Positions 35,725 through 50,700 of a DNA stretch of 64,000 nt are shown here, one piece after another. Position numbers and translations under genes: made by a program. Every line of letters begins with the position of its first letter. The stretch's first letter is position 1. The notes under the pieces are model-generated. The model worked only from the letters and a program-made list of their open reading frames with translations. It was not told where the DNA came from and searched no databases. The stretch is from Canna indica (lineage: Eukaryota > Streptophyta > Magnoliopsida > Zingiberales > Cannaceae). The stretch lies in the NCBI GenBank assembly GCA_034359265.1, contig CP136896.1:4929501-4993500 (forward strand). Reading direction: 5' to 3'.

Positions 35725-38700
35725 TTAACAACTGTCTTCCTGGGGCCATGGTGGCCAGTATTTCCTTTCACCTCTGGAACTTCTTCCACTATCTCTATAT
35801 CTTACACTACCTCTATGTCCATCACTGCCTTCTTGGGGCCAGGGTGCCCATCTTCTCCTAAATCTTTGGCTGTTTCCACCTCTTTCTGGTTGGAAGAACC
35901 TCCTCCCACCACTATTGGAAGACCAACTCATTCTTTGTGTATTATGTGGGTTCCTGGGCCATGCTTCTGAGCTATCCACTGGCCTTTCTACAGATGTAGA
36001 TGGAACAGGTGCAGCATCTGTTGCCCGAGAATCTAGATTGCATGGTTGGATTTCACTTGACCCCTGGGTTATCATACTCTTTCTGGAAGACTCTGTTCCA
36101 AGATTTGAAAGTTTTGATTGTCCTCGTGGATATGGAGGCAGAGGTGGAAATGGATGGAAAGGCATGCTTGGTGCAACTGTCCAACATTGGTGAGCCTCAG
36201 TGTTACAGTCAGGGGTTCCCAGCTTCTGAACCAGGGAAACAGGAATTCCATATGACACGCTCAGGTGTGAGAGGTACCTCTCTTGCAGATAACCCACAAC
36301 TACTTCACTTCTGGATATTAAAGTTTCAGGAGTAACAAGATGATCTTTCTGTTGCAAACCAAATCCAGGAGGTACCTCATCATCTGTATTCTGCTGCAGA
36401 AATTTTTTCAAACCAGCAACTCCATCCATGGGACAATCTTCCTCTATGGAGCAATCTAAGCTCTTCTTTAAAACTTTAGTCGAAGAACAATACTCCAAAT
36501 CTGAAAATCCAGTTTTTACTATATTTGAGCCTGCTTCTGAAGCTACTTCTTGTTGGCTTGACCACAAGTTCTGTTGATCTGGAATTTTATAATCTGAAGG
36601 CTGATCCCATCGGCTCTTACGTTTCCGAGTTCTTGTTCCAGTTGTTGGATTGTTATCAGTTAAGGGCAAAGAACAGACTTGTTGACTCGAATGTGCAGAT
36701 GCTTCGCCAGGCATTACAAGTGAACTTGATGTTAATTGTTCCATAGGTTCACTGACACAAACAATTGCATCACTGTCCCTTGCTCCTTGATCAATGCGAC
36801 GGTTAAACAATGATGATTTGAACCAACTATTGTAGGAACGCTGTGTATCTAGCTGCATCTTATCTCGGTCTGTAGGTTCAACTCGTTTAATTCCACGAGG
36901 AATCCACTTGTCTCTAAAGTTACGAGCAATTTGATGAACCTGTTTAAACAGATTATTGCTAGAAACATCAATATTCAATAGATGAAGGGAAAAATACCAA
37001 TGGTATAATACAATACAAATAAAACAGATATCAAGTGGCAACAGCTGCATCGTCTCAATAATATCCTAAATAATAAAACCTCTATGAAAATTTTTGAAAT
37101 AGCACAATGATTTGGCCAAATTGTTTTCAAGAGCAAATGTTGGGTACTCATAATTAAGAATAAATGAAATACCATGCAAAATATATAACAATGTTCATCT
37201 GATGGTGTTTAAGGCCGGTGTAAGAATTGCCTCTGTAACAAAATCTTAAATAACTTTTAGTACATCAATCAGTCTTAAGTTATTGAATCGGCATGTGAAA
37301 CTGCAACAGTAGTTATTACTTTCAATTGCAACAGCTTTAACTAATTTCCTAATAGAAACAATTAAAATCATGATTTTCTATATTGAAAATTTTGCTTTGC
37401 CTCGTCTTACTTTTCATAATTTCCTTACCTACAACCACAATTACTTCATGATTGTGAAAGGTGAAGAGCTTAATCTCATTACTAGGTTTCCCTAGAAATA
37501 CAAGGGAACAAAGAAGAAGGTAAAATATGATGCATGAAGATTCCCTCAAGCTAGAGCATATATATCAACCATGCCTAGCTTATCATGTAGTTAGTTAAAC
37601 CAATAGGTCTAAGAGCCTTGGTGAAGACATTGACAAGGGTTTGTTGATGAGAAGAGGTTGAGGCATGACAATCTTCTTAGAAAGTGCCACATCACAATGA
37701 AATGGATACAATCAACCTCAATATACTTTGTTCCCTCATGAAACACGGCTGCTTGCAATATAGATAGTATACTGATTGTCATAATGCATTACCATAGGCT
37801 TAGTAGAAGTAAACCCAAACTATTCTAGTAGGGTTTTAAACTACATCATTTCAGATGCTCTATATTTTGCATTAGCATTGAAGTAAGCTATAACACTCTA
37901 CTTTTTACTTTTTTAGATAATAAAATTTCTTCCAACATATGTGCAATATCCCAATGTGGACCTTCAATCACTGATAAAGCCATTACAATATGCATCGAAA
38001 GTAGCCTTCGCATTTAGATACTCATTCTTCTCATATTACAAACTACTGTTCCACAAACCCCTGTCACGACATTTCTTAATATAATGCAAAATCTGTAGGA
38101 CAACACTGGCTTCTGCATGAATGGAGTGACAATGCCCATAAATTGACTGACCATGACAAACAGGTATTTACAGCAAGAAATATTACTGATATGGGCAGAT
38201 CCAGCCGTATATCTACTATTTCTCAAGAATTTATTTATTTGCCTTGCACCAATTCATATGGTTTGGTATAGACTGGTGTTAATATCCTTCAAAATACAGG
38301 TGACAGGTATTAGACTATTTTAAATCCTTAATCATGATCCACGATGAATTTCCATTATCATCTACTAAAAATTTGCTAAAACTTGAAAACTAATAAGATC
38401 CTTATACATTGTATTGTTAAATTTAAATATATTTTTTTAATGTTATCAAATATTAGAGCCTTACTTCACTTGAGTGAGCGCCTCGGTGACCAATGCCTAG
38501 TGCCTTAGGCAATAAGGGAACTTGGCACCTTAGGGGTGCCTAATGCCCCAATGTTGTACAACATTGAATAGGAATGAGAAACATTGATGGCCATGAGTGA
38601 AAATAAAAATGAAATGCTGGTTGGAGGTCAAGATCATATACATGTAACATATAACTTCTGTTAGTCATAAGTAATTAAAATCATCAATCAACGTTATTAA

Positions 38701-41700
38701 AATAAAACATGTAGTAGGTGGAACAAACAAGGTATCATAAATTATAGTCAAATACATCAGGAAAAATATTAGTAAATACTACATCAAGTACCTGGTTGTC
38801 ATTATGCCTGGTCAAGCTCAACATCGATTCCTTGAAACTGTACAGCACAAATATATTAACAAATATATTAACAATATTTACAAAATGTAAACCAAATTAA
38901 TAGAGAATTATTACCAAGTTTCAACTTGATATCATCTAGAAGTTTCATTATTCCCATAACATAAAGACAAATGATCATACCAATAAGTAGAGATGATACA
39001 AGATGCTTGCAAAACTATATATACATCAAAGTTGCTTCTAACCTTTCCATTCCACTACATGGAGGACCTTTATTTATGTGCTCCGGGGTAAGAATTCCTT
39101 TTAGTGCAAGGAACTCTAGCACCTGAACAAAAAAAAGGTTATTTAGTGAAAGAGACCATATATTAATACAAAAAAAAATCAGAGTGATTCTGCTATGTTG
39201 GGATAAGGATTAAGGATAGAAAATAACGGAAAACTCTGTAAAGTTTAGAAATCTACACTAGGTGATATATCATTCAAAACATATTATGAGAAGAGCTAGA
39301 TAGTTTAAATCAAAAATCATAACCTTATTGTCCTTCAGTTAGCAATCAGAATGAGGTTAAACTTAACAATTAAACTACTGAGAGCATTCTAAAAGGCACA
39401 AGAAAAAAGGAAACATTAACCTTAAGAAGTTTCCGCAATATTGGAATTCTAGTAAATTTACTTCGATTCTGCTTCATTATATTGTGCAGCATTTGCAAAC
39501 CTACAAAATGTACAAAAAAAAGAGAATTTTATAATGTTTATGAACAGTAAATGAAATCAATCCATTTTTTCCCAAATAAGTATTACAGGAAGCAAATAAG
39601 AGAATAAACATACCATTTTTGTTGATTATATCCACTAAAACTGTTCGAGACTTTGTTTTGAGAAGGGCATCAAGAATCAAAGATAGGTCGCGTATGCTGA
39701 ATAAGATAGAAAATAGTTATTAGATATACACCATAGAAATGAACAGATAGAATACTATAATGAGTATAAATACTACCTTTGAGATGCAGCGCCAACATTA
39801 TCTCCCTCTGCTGCAGTCACAAACAGAAGCTTCAAATAGCCCCTAGTAGCATCCTATTCATTGCAAACAAATGGAAAATCAAGAAACATCATACCAAACA
39901 ATGTAAAGATATAACAAAAATAATAGCTCATTACAAAAAAGAAAAGTTCAGAAGTAGTTTTCATATATTTTCAAGATAACTATGAAATGTCATTTAATAA
40001 TGACCTCAATAAATCTCTACCAATTTTGTCACATCCTTTCAACAAACAAACAATGAAATGTCATTTAATAATGACCCCAATAAATCTAAGATTGTTCAAA
40101 AAGTAAAATTCAAAGCACTTTCCCTATATTAAGAAAGAATTTAATGATGAGCAAATTGAATGACTATAAGAGCTAAATTGGTACACAGCGACAATGTTAG
40201 AATAAGACATTGCATTATGGATAGATTCTACCTTCCGTTTGCTAATGCCCCCATCAGCATCCAACAACTCGTTCAATTCTTTTTCAACTAAACAAACAGG
40301 ATGCAAACAGGTTAAAAATGTACAGATCATGTTATAAAACATCTATTGCAAGAAGTAAAAGTTATTACCTCTCTCAAATTGTGCATTACCAGATTGCACT
40401 GGCAATTTTTTGGCCTTCTGAGGTACCATGGGTTTTGTACATTGCTTGCTCTTTTTTATAGAATGGCTTGAATTAGATGATCTTGCAAAGAAAGATTTTG
40501 ATCTAGTTAGCTGCTCATCAATAGGGCCTGATGCAGAAATGTTCACTGCAGAATCAGAAATGGGAACTGTGGCAGCACGGGATGCTTGTGAAGGAATATC
40601 TAGTCGTTGAGCATATGCTGAGGGAGGGCTAGTGATCTCTTTGTTTTGTCGATTGTCCAATCTTTTTGAGGACTCTTCTAATAATTGGATCTCAGGTAGT
40701 GGTCTGGAAATAGCATCTCTGACTTGCAAATTACCCATGCTACTAAATGAGATATCATCAGATGAGGATGCGCATAGAGTGTCCTTGAATTGATGATCAT
40801 CTTCAGTCTCTGAGATCGGAGAGCAATCCTTTAGTAATTCTTTCTTGTCCATAGAAACATCAGCATCTTTCACAATCATATTGTTAGCATCAGACAGGGT
40901 CACATCCATATCTACTGCCTTTTCATTATCTTCATGGACCATGAAACGTTCAAGATATTCATCATCTGAATCATCTTGCACAATTACCTCAGTGTTCAAT
41001 GGATCACCACCAATATAGCCCTGGCAAATAGAAGATCCACATACACATTTTTTGGCAGCAGCACCAAATACCCGGACATAGTTGTAATTGAAAGTTACTT
41101 CTTCACCCTGGAAAGAAGATAAACATCAAAATACAATAAACAAAAAGAATCCTAGAATACATACCAAGTTATGTAAATATATTATAATGAGAGACCATCC
41201 ATAGAACAACAAAGCCATCATTGGAACAGCAATGTAATTCAATCATACATGCTAAGATAAGAAATAACTTCCTATATGCATATTTATAATATGTCAAAAA
41301 ATGTATACTGAAGGAACCTAAACAAAAATAGAAAAAGCAATGTTGTACAAAATTTCAGCGGGTACTAAAAATTTGAATTAGTTGGGATCTTTTTCTTACA
41401 AATCAAATTGAACTACTAAAATTATATCATTGGATAATTACTTTTCCATAAAAATCGCATTCTGTTGATAACATCAGTCACTCCATAATTTATCTGGTAA
41501 GAAATGAGCTTCTAAGGATGCCATTTTGTGGAACCTTATTAATTTGCTCAGATGTCTAGTTACTCTTTTATTTTACTATTTTAAAGACCTAAAACCTAAA
41601 TTCAAAGAACCTAAAAGACAATTGGTATTTCATTACCTAATGCCTTCTTAACATAATGATTTTTAGGGGTGTTCATTGGGTCAACCAGACCCAATGAACT

Positions 41701-44700
41701 CGAGAAACCGACCTGAACCCATCGGGCCAGGTCAGGTAATCGGGTCGGGTTTGAATTTATTAAACCCGACCATAATCACGTCGGGCCTCGGATTTCAAAT
41801 ATTGAAACCTGATGACACGGGACCCGATCCGAATTACCCGATTGTTTTTAATTTTTAAGAATATATTCCGTCTTGAGAAGAGGCGAGACGCCGACGTTTT
41901 GAGAAGACGAGCGGCCCGCGTCTTCACGAGGGGTCGTGCGTCCTCTCGAGGCCGACGGCTTTTTAAATATATATATATATATATATTTTGGTTAACGGGT
42001 AACCCGACTACCAGATCCGATCCGGTTACAGGCGGGTCAGGTCGGATCGGGTTGAATTTTTTTTTTCTCCAAGCCCGACCCAACCCGGTTGCTTGTTGGT
42101 TGGGTCGGACCGATTTTTTCTCCAAACTCGACCCGACCCGACCCGTAACAGCCCAAATGGCTTTGATTGTTACTACTGTATCAAGCCATCATCATAGTTA
42201 CATCTAAAATAGGTGGAAGATCATGTATCTAGTGCGAGCAACAAAATCATATCATTAAGAAATCAAGATTGAATCTACCCAAGCACAGACATGGTTAGGT
42301 ATTTGGGAGAAAAAATCTGGAACAGACAAATACAGTCAAGATTGAATATGCCTGTATGCATGTAAGAAAAAAAAATAAAAAAGAACTGCCTTCCAAACTT
42401 TACATATAAAATGAAGAATAACTTAAGTTAGGAATCGATATCTGTAGCCAAGTAAAGTTGAAGTTAGGATATGTATTCCACATGAAACCAAGCTTTCACT
42501 CAACTCATACATTAGCACCTCTATTCAGTATGCACCACAAAAAAATGTTTAACAAAAAACATAAGGATCATGGCTCACAATTGCTCTCCATGATTATTAA
42601 CAAATGCTAGACTCAACCATAGCCACACTAGATATTTCCCCCTACATGCAAGATGGCATATTCAGTAGCTCAAATTATTTTGGGGGTTCAAGTTACGTTA
42701 GTTGAAGATTGAAAACTGTATCAATGGATCCAAAATTGACAATAATTAGGAATATTTAATGAATTGCGTATGTAACTTCAGTCATTCATATTATCATATA
42801 TAAGCTGTAGACATATTTTGCTAAAACAGTATGTCAATTGGGTATTGTGTGAAATATCAAAATACTGATTTGTAAATATAAATAATTACATACTAGAGCA
42901 TGGATCAATTGACTATTTAATAATAAATAAAATATTAGGGTAAGTTCTTAGGTAGATATGATAAGAAAGCAAGATCATGAATAAGACATCTATTGATGGT
43001 TAGTCTATTATAGGATGCTTAAAATCTGTGCTCAAGAAAGTGATGAATTTCCAAGGAATTTAAGGAAAAGGCTTGGCGGCATATTGATCCGAATTTAGTG
43101 CTGCCTTATTGATGCATGAGTGAGAGAGTGCAAGAAATGGTTCAAGGAAGGGGTACAAAGCAACCTATAACAAGCAATTTTAAAAAATGTAGGAAAAGAG
43201 ATGAGATCCAAAAGAACTTTGGGAATGTACTTTGCATCCAGAGAGGAGTCTCGTGCAACTAAGATATGGGCCCTCTTTGCTCTGACTAGGAAAAAAAACT
43301 GTCTTCAACTGCAGATAGTCTATTCTCTTTTCCTCACATAAGCTTTCATCACAATTGAAGAAAATAGGGTCTATTGATCCTTGTCATTACACTCATTACA
43401 TCATTCATTACCAGAATCCAAGCATTAGTGAAAAATCACATCTCAATTAGACTATGTTTTTAACTAGAGGCTAACAGTCTAACTAGGATATTCTTATCCA
43501 AGATGGAAACTCTAGAACTTGATTTATACAGATAATTTGACCTTTTATGCTACTTTTCAGTTCCTTGTAAAATATATCAAACATCCATGTCTTTCCTTGA
43601 TTTATACAGATAATTTGACCTTTTATGCTACATCTTAACAGTCCTATTTCAAATGATGGATACATGAATCATTCTTTCACTACAGTGACAAACTACAAAC
43701 AACCATGCCTTTGTTAACTGAAGGAGTGCGCAATCTATTTCAGTATGACAAACTACAGCCTTATTTTACATGTATCATTCGAGTAAATATAACCAGGAAA
43801 ATTGTCATCGTTGGAGCCCTTATCACAAAAGACACCTTTTACTTATTGCAAGAACAGTGATGAATAGAAGTATGATAATACTATCAAACATAATAGGTAT
43901 ATAGAGCGAAGAAGAAATCTTAAATATTACCTTTTTGATATCCCTTATTGCAAATAGTCCTATACAAACTTCTCCATTTACCATCCACTGCTTTCAGAAA
44001 AAAGAACAAATAAGATAACATATGTATTACATACAAAGCAGATGAAGAAAAAAAGTGAAATTCCTGCTAACAAAAGAAACAATATTTAACAATTAATATA
44101 TTATCCAGATAACAAAAAAATATAAGGAAAGTGAAGAATCTAATGAAATTGCTTTAGAACAACTTCAGTCTGAAAATAATTTTTTTGGTTGACCATTGCT
44201 TCTATGAATATGATTTCCCAACATGATACAACACATGGTGTAACAAAAAGTGGATGTAGGTGGCGCAGCAGCTTTGGTAAGATAGACATATACCACTTAA
44301 ATTGAAAGAGAGACTTTATGAACAGATAGAAGAAAACTATTACTTTAGATCAAAAAAAGGACATCATATCCTTTCTTCTGATGAGAAAAATCGGGGGATG
44401 AGAAAAATCGGCATATGCAGAGTAAGATTTACCATCGGGCCAAATAAAAGATTGATGCCATACTATGATTAATTTGAAGAACCAAACTAAGCCATTAAAC
44501 ATTTATTTCATTATTCATATCCTAAACAAATTTTGTTCACCAAATAAACCTAAATGACCAAATTTGCAAATGAGAGTATTTATTAAAGAAAATAAAATAA
44601 AATGAGGTTAGTTTTTTATACTTATGTAAGAATAGAATGATCCACTGGTTGCTGGTATCATGTCTTTTAGCTTTTTCTAGCCTTAAATGATTCTGTAGAT

Positions 44701-47700
44701 TAATAGCTTGGAGTGACAGAAGAAAAATAAAGTTATAACGGTATTTGGATTCTTATGCTGACACTGAATAAGATGATTAATACAAACAAAATTTACCATA
44801 AGTAAAACTTTGTTGAATTCTTAATTCCTTAAGATACATCAAACGTTATAATAATATGTGGACATTGTGAACTATTTTACTTAAAGAAATCTACTTACTA
44901 GATATTTATCTAATGTATAAAGTTGTTCTATAAATTATCATGTTCCATGCAGAAAAAGAAAAAATGCTACATGTTTGACCCCAAAAAATGAATCCTTGAG
45001 TATTTTTATCTCTTCAAGGGTTACTTTTTGCTATTCTTTTTAGATATCAAAATCATCTCATGAAATCAAATGGGTTGAATGTGACTGAATATTTCCATTT
45101 CAATTGGAATGGCAAAAGTTATTTATCAAGGTACATCTTGCATAAACATTATGAAAGAAAATAAAATGGAAAAAAGTTGATAGGAAGATGCATAATAATG
45201 CAATATTGTTCAGCAAGTTGTTTGCAACATGCAAGCACCTGATCTAAAGATTGTTCAGCAAGATGAACAAACAGACAAGTAATAAAAATAAATCCCAAAT
45301 TTGCAAATCTAAATGTTTTTCGCAAATAACAATTGCATTTAATACATACAATATTCTATAAATATGTAAACAGTCCAACACATACCTGAGACAATACAAA
45401 AACAATAGAAACTAGCATAAAATTGAGGGAACATAAAATAGAAACAAACTTACCTTTTCAGTGCGACAATTAGGATCACAACTATGATTGATAAAGCGGC
45501 CTAGGTTTCCTTTGGCACATGCATCTATGACCTGAATTAAGTGGAGCACAGCTAGTTATCTGAAAGAAAATAAACAAACAAACATGCAGAAAGAAGCTTC
45601 AAATCCAGACTTGATAATTCAACTATGTGATTATCATGCAAGTTTCAACTATGTGAAGAGGAAAAAAAAGATCACTTGACGATTTAAGAATGTAAAAAAA
45701 TCGGAATCATGGTTCTGGTTCGTCTTCCTAGTGCCAACTCATAGCTGTTGTTTTTGTTGTTATGCACAATATGGAAAATCTTAAACCATCTAATATCTTC
45801 AGAACTATCAACAATTGTAAAGCCTACCTATACAGGTCTAGATTTAATATAGAACGGGACTAGAACAGTACCTCCCTTGAACTTCCAATATGCTAAAAAC
45901 TAGGTGATAGACATTATTTAATAGGTAAATTGATAGAAATAAAATAGAATATTAATTAATACGGTATCCTCCCACCTCCTCCCTCATACATCAAAATCCT
46001 TCTCAAGAGTATGCCCACAAAAACTCTTGGTGCATGTTTGTTTCATTGGATTACGAGGACGGATAGGATCCTATCTGCCCTTTGTCGATCATCGGATTTC
46101 AATAAGATGGATAGATATAATTGGATTTAATTCCGGTTAGAGTGAGATAAAGATATATCCCGAGGAGGGGGGGGTCTAGAAATTGAAGAAAAGCATGTTT
46201 TTTCAAGAAAAATAAAATAAAATTTAACTTTTAATTAGAAATAAAGGATATCATATATGTATGTTGAAATAAATTCAAAATTATTTTTCTCAAACTTTTA
46301 AGAAAAATCAACATTGTATTGTACTGAGAAAGTAATATTAGTCTATTTTTCATGAATTTATATTTGTGATAGGAAATTCTAAGATTAACACAGTAGAAAA
46401 CGTGTTTAGGGCAGGTAAGAATAGGCTGATTGAGGCTTCAGTCAAAGACTAGCTAAAGGAAGGTTGCTTTAAGTCATGGCTTAAGGAGGTTATTAGGACC
46501 TCTCTAGAGGGGCTAGTAGAGTCAATTAAGAAAATTTTATAACTATATATAAAGAGAGATGAATGTAATTAGAAACTAAAGAATGTAGTATCTTCTCCAT
46601 ATTAGAGTTTTCTTCTACAAGGTATTAAACTCTCTTGTCTCAATGAATTCAACATTTCAACCAGAGAGTAGGTGCTCTCTCCTAATTAACACCAAGTCCC
46701 TTCCTCATTACTCGTGATCAATCCTCTCAATGTTGTGAGCCCCAATTTACTATCCACGGGCAAGGTATTGAGAGGAATGGGAAGGGATAACTAGGGATCA
46801 ATTAGGAGAGAGCATCCAATCTTCTTAAACTTATTGAGATGAGAGTTCAACACTTTTGTAGAGTAAAACAATTATTTGGAGAAGATAATATGATACCTAA
46901 TTTCTCATTAGGTTCATCTCTCTTTATATAGAGAGTAATAATTTTTTTCAATTCACTTTATTACCCCTTCTAGAGAGTTCCTAGTAACCTCTCTAAGCCA
47001 TGATTCAAATCAGTTCAACAACTAAAACCAACCCATGATGTGGAATATGATGTGGCAGTATGCTCAAGACTTGTAAATCCTACCTAACTATATTGGTTGA
47101 TGTAGTCCACTTGGATCCATAAGTACACCACCTAGTACAAGGCAGTTTATATCCCATTATTTACTTCATTGGACTTGTAGTTTATGTAGTCCACTTGGAT
47201 CCCAATATATTCCTACAATCCTACCTATGTATGCAGGTTTATGTAGTCCACTTGGATCCAAATGCACTCCACCTGGTACAAGTTTATGTCTCACTATTTT
47301 TTTACTTGGACTTGTATATAAAACCCATACTGCGTGGCACAACAAAGACAACAATATATGGTTCATCCTTACTGTACTAGACAGTTTGCAAAACGAACGA
47401 AACCTTAAACTCTCCCAAGCTCTCTCAAACTATATTTAGAGCTTAAAACTATGTTTTGGAGCCTACACTTATAATAAAAAATCAAAAGGTCCCCAAATCC
47501 TCTAGGAATTTAAATACCACACTCAGATCCGTGAATCTATTGGGAGTGGTCATACACACACAAGGCAGATATGGCCACTAAGAGGTAGGCTCTGGGCGGG
47601 ATGAAAGCAACCGGACCTGTCTGTACCGAACGGTACCATGTGCCGGTACAGTACACGTATGTACTAGAACCGATCAAGCATCGAAATTGGTACCGGTACA

Positions 47701-50700
47701 AGATTTTAAACCATGGTTGTATTAGACTGCCACATAGCCTATCAATGCATAGTTCTTGTTGATAATATGAAATATATTTCAACAGTGCATTTGTGAATAT
47801 TCAGACATAGTTAAAGAGTGAAAAGAGGTAAATGAAATTTGAAGGAATAAGGTAAGATGAATAGGCCAAACCTCACCACCATTCAACGTCATGAAGTAGA
47901 AATGTTTCTGACCCCTGGAAGCATAGTATCTTTGCCGGGATTCGTATGTAGGAAAATCAAGCACCTGAGTTGACAAATTAACCCAGTAGACAATGAAGAT
48001 AACTATAAAAAAGAAGCATGTAAGGTGACTCAACTTTTAAGCAAGCATATTGAAATGACACAGATTACCAATTCATAATGGACAAATCTAAAAATAATTG
48101 TGGAACTTTTGGAAGAAAATCAACAGAAAATATTCATGTTCACACACAAGCAATCTCCAGACTATTATGAGAACAGAGCAAATGAAATATTAATATAGAA
48201 GAGAAAATATTCATCTATACCTCTCCAACATATTCAATGAGGAATTGCCCACTGGAGACATCTTCAAGCAATTGGAGTCCAAAACCTTTCTTTCCACAGG
48301 GAATCCACTTGAGCCTGGAGTACTTGCGTTTTTGGAACTGCTTCCAAAAAGTTTATTGTGAGACTTGAGACAGAAATTAATGTGTATAAACCAGGAGTGG
48401 ATACTGACCTGTTGGTTTGAACAAAGCTCCCCACATGGGCAGGTTCCTTTTACACACTCTATGTTAAGCATCCGATTCAAGCATTGATCTCCGCAGCCCA
48501 AACTGGCTTCTGATGAAGGCTTACAGTGGCAAACCATGGTCTATTTGGAAAAAAATAAAAATAAATATTAAACACCTAAAAGCATGGAAGAACTCAATCA
48601 TTTTTTGTAGCAGAAAAAACTCAGAAAAAGCAGAATAGGATATCAGCAAATATAGTGCAGAGGAAATGTAGATCTTACTAGCTACTAGTATCATTTTCTG
48701 AAATATATATCTGTTCTATCTCAAAAGTTAGTAAACAAGAGTAAAGCTAGTATATTCAGACATTATGGCGTTATTAATAATAAATTTCTGGTGGGGGTCT
48801 CCCCTCCAGTTTCTGTCATATAAACCTATATTAATAAAATATATGGATAGCAAATGACTTCTTAGGTTAGTAAAAATGTTCCATTGATAAAGGAATAAAA
48901 AAGTTCAGGACTGTTTGCTTAGATTTTTTGGATTTTCAATTTCAAAATAAAATGTAAATTAAAAATCACAATGTCAGGTTTCTCTCCCACTGTTTGTGTG
49001 TCTTCATTTACCTTCATACTGTAAAAAGAGGCTGGTATAGAGACAGTTTAAGGCTGCATATGTTGCCCCTCCCCCAACAACATCTGCACGCCCCATTGGG
49101 CCACCCACATATATAGCCTAATATCCATCTCATAATAGAATCCACCTTTTCTTGCTCATTGCTTTATCATTTTGTTCTATGATTATATCTTATCCTATGT
49201 GGAATATATTACTACCTGGACATGCAGACTCAAAAAGATACAGGAAAATGGAGAAGAAATCTGATAGCAATCCAAAATTTATTGATTGATATGCATTGCA
49301 GCTTTGTATCACACTCACACTACTAAGGAAGTTCAAAATGGTTATAACTTATTAAATAAAAATAAAAATTTCAAAAAAAAATAATCTTTAATCTAAATTA
49401 TTTAATTGGAGCCTAATAAGGAAGAAATGGACAATAGCTACTAAAATAACATGATTCTAATTCTATCAGCAAGCAACTGGTGAAATCACCCCAAACCTCA
49501 TCAATTGTTTGACTTTTCCGATTGCGATGCAGATACAAGTTTGACTTGATGTGTGTCCAAGGAGCTGGCTGGGAAGCTGTGAATAATAGAAAGAACATGC
49601 ACTAAAAGATGTTGCAAAGAATCCAAGATGACATGTGATTTTGTCTATTTAAATATGAAAACAAATGAACAGAAATCTAACCAGATATTTTTGATTTCAT
49701 AGGTCTAGCAAAATTTGGCTTGGGAGCATCTTCATCACAAGAAGCATCAGAAATCTCTAATTCCGCATTAATCTCTGAGTTTGTTTTTTCTTGTGGTAAC
49801 GAGCAATCAGCAAATGCCTTGTCTGGATTTTCCTTGCAAGTCCTAAAAATATAGTAAAACCAAAATGGGTTTGAAGCAGAACTTTGGAGATGTATTAGGC
49901 ACCAACAGAGCCAAACACAAACAAATCTTTGAGCATGAACTAATGGTATCATACTTAATTGGTCTACAATGCTATATTTCAATAAGCAGATAAATTGGAG
50001 TTGAATCCTAAATTTACAGGGCCGTGCTTTTTTTGTCTACCAAGCTCAATAATGTAGAAAATAAACTGAATTAATAAATATACAACTATACAATATTGAG
50101 TAGCTAGAAAACACTGAAGATACATAACAAAACCAAATAAGCACTTTCCAGTTAGCAAAACATATATATACATAAATCACAATGTCCAATGTTACCATAA
50201 GAGGTGGGTAGAATAGTGGTGTATCTGTTGATAAACTGAGTTGTGACTTGTGACACTCAGTATAAATAAAAATAACATAAACTATGATACAAAGCGGCTG
50301 GTAGAGGTAGTACCATTTGGAATTTAAAGCTTGATGTGGGCTAAGTAGCAGAGAAATATACCACAGGTTAAACTCAATTGAGTTGACGTAAAAAATCTAA
50401 CAGCTTGAAGGCCTAAACATGTAAATTCAAGAATAAATTTTCAAGAATAAAATGAAAATCTAAATGGACTATACAGTAAGAACCTGAGAAAAGTAAACCA
50501 TTAGTTCTAATTGATTCAGAGATCATAGACAAAAAAAACCTCACATCCACTAAGATGTTACTAGCAGCACATAGTTAAGGAAAACTCTCAATGTAGAGAA
50601 ATAAGGGTTGCAACGATCTCAAGAAATAATAGCCCAAGGTATAGAGAATCAAATGTATTGACCCTGGATGATGGGTGAAACTTTGTGTTTTACTAACCAT

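Noticed and set aside
41760..42207. Overlapping 121- and 131-codon frames on opposite strands
   Set aside because: They fall within or across a MITE of CGGGTCGGGT-type repeats, with no domain.
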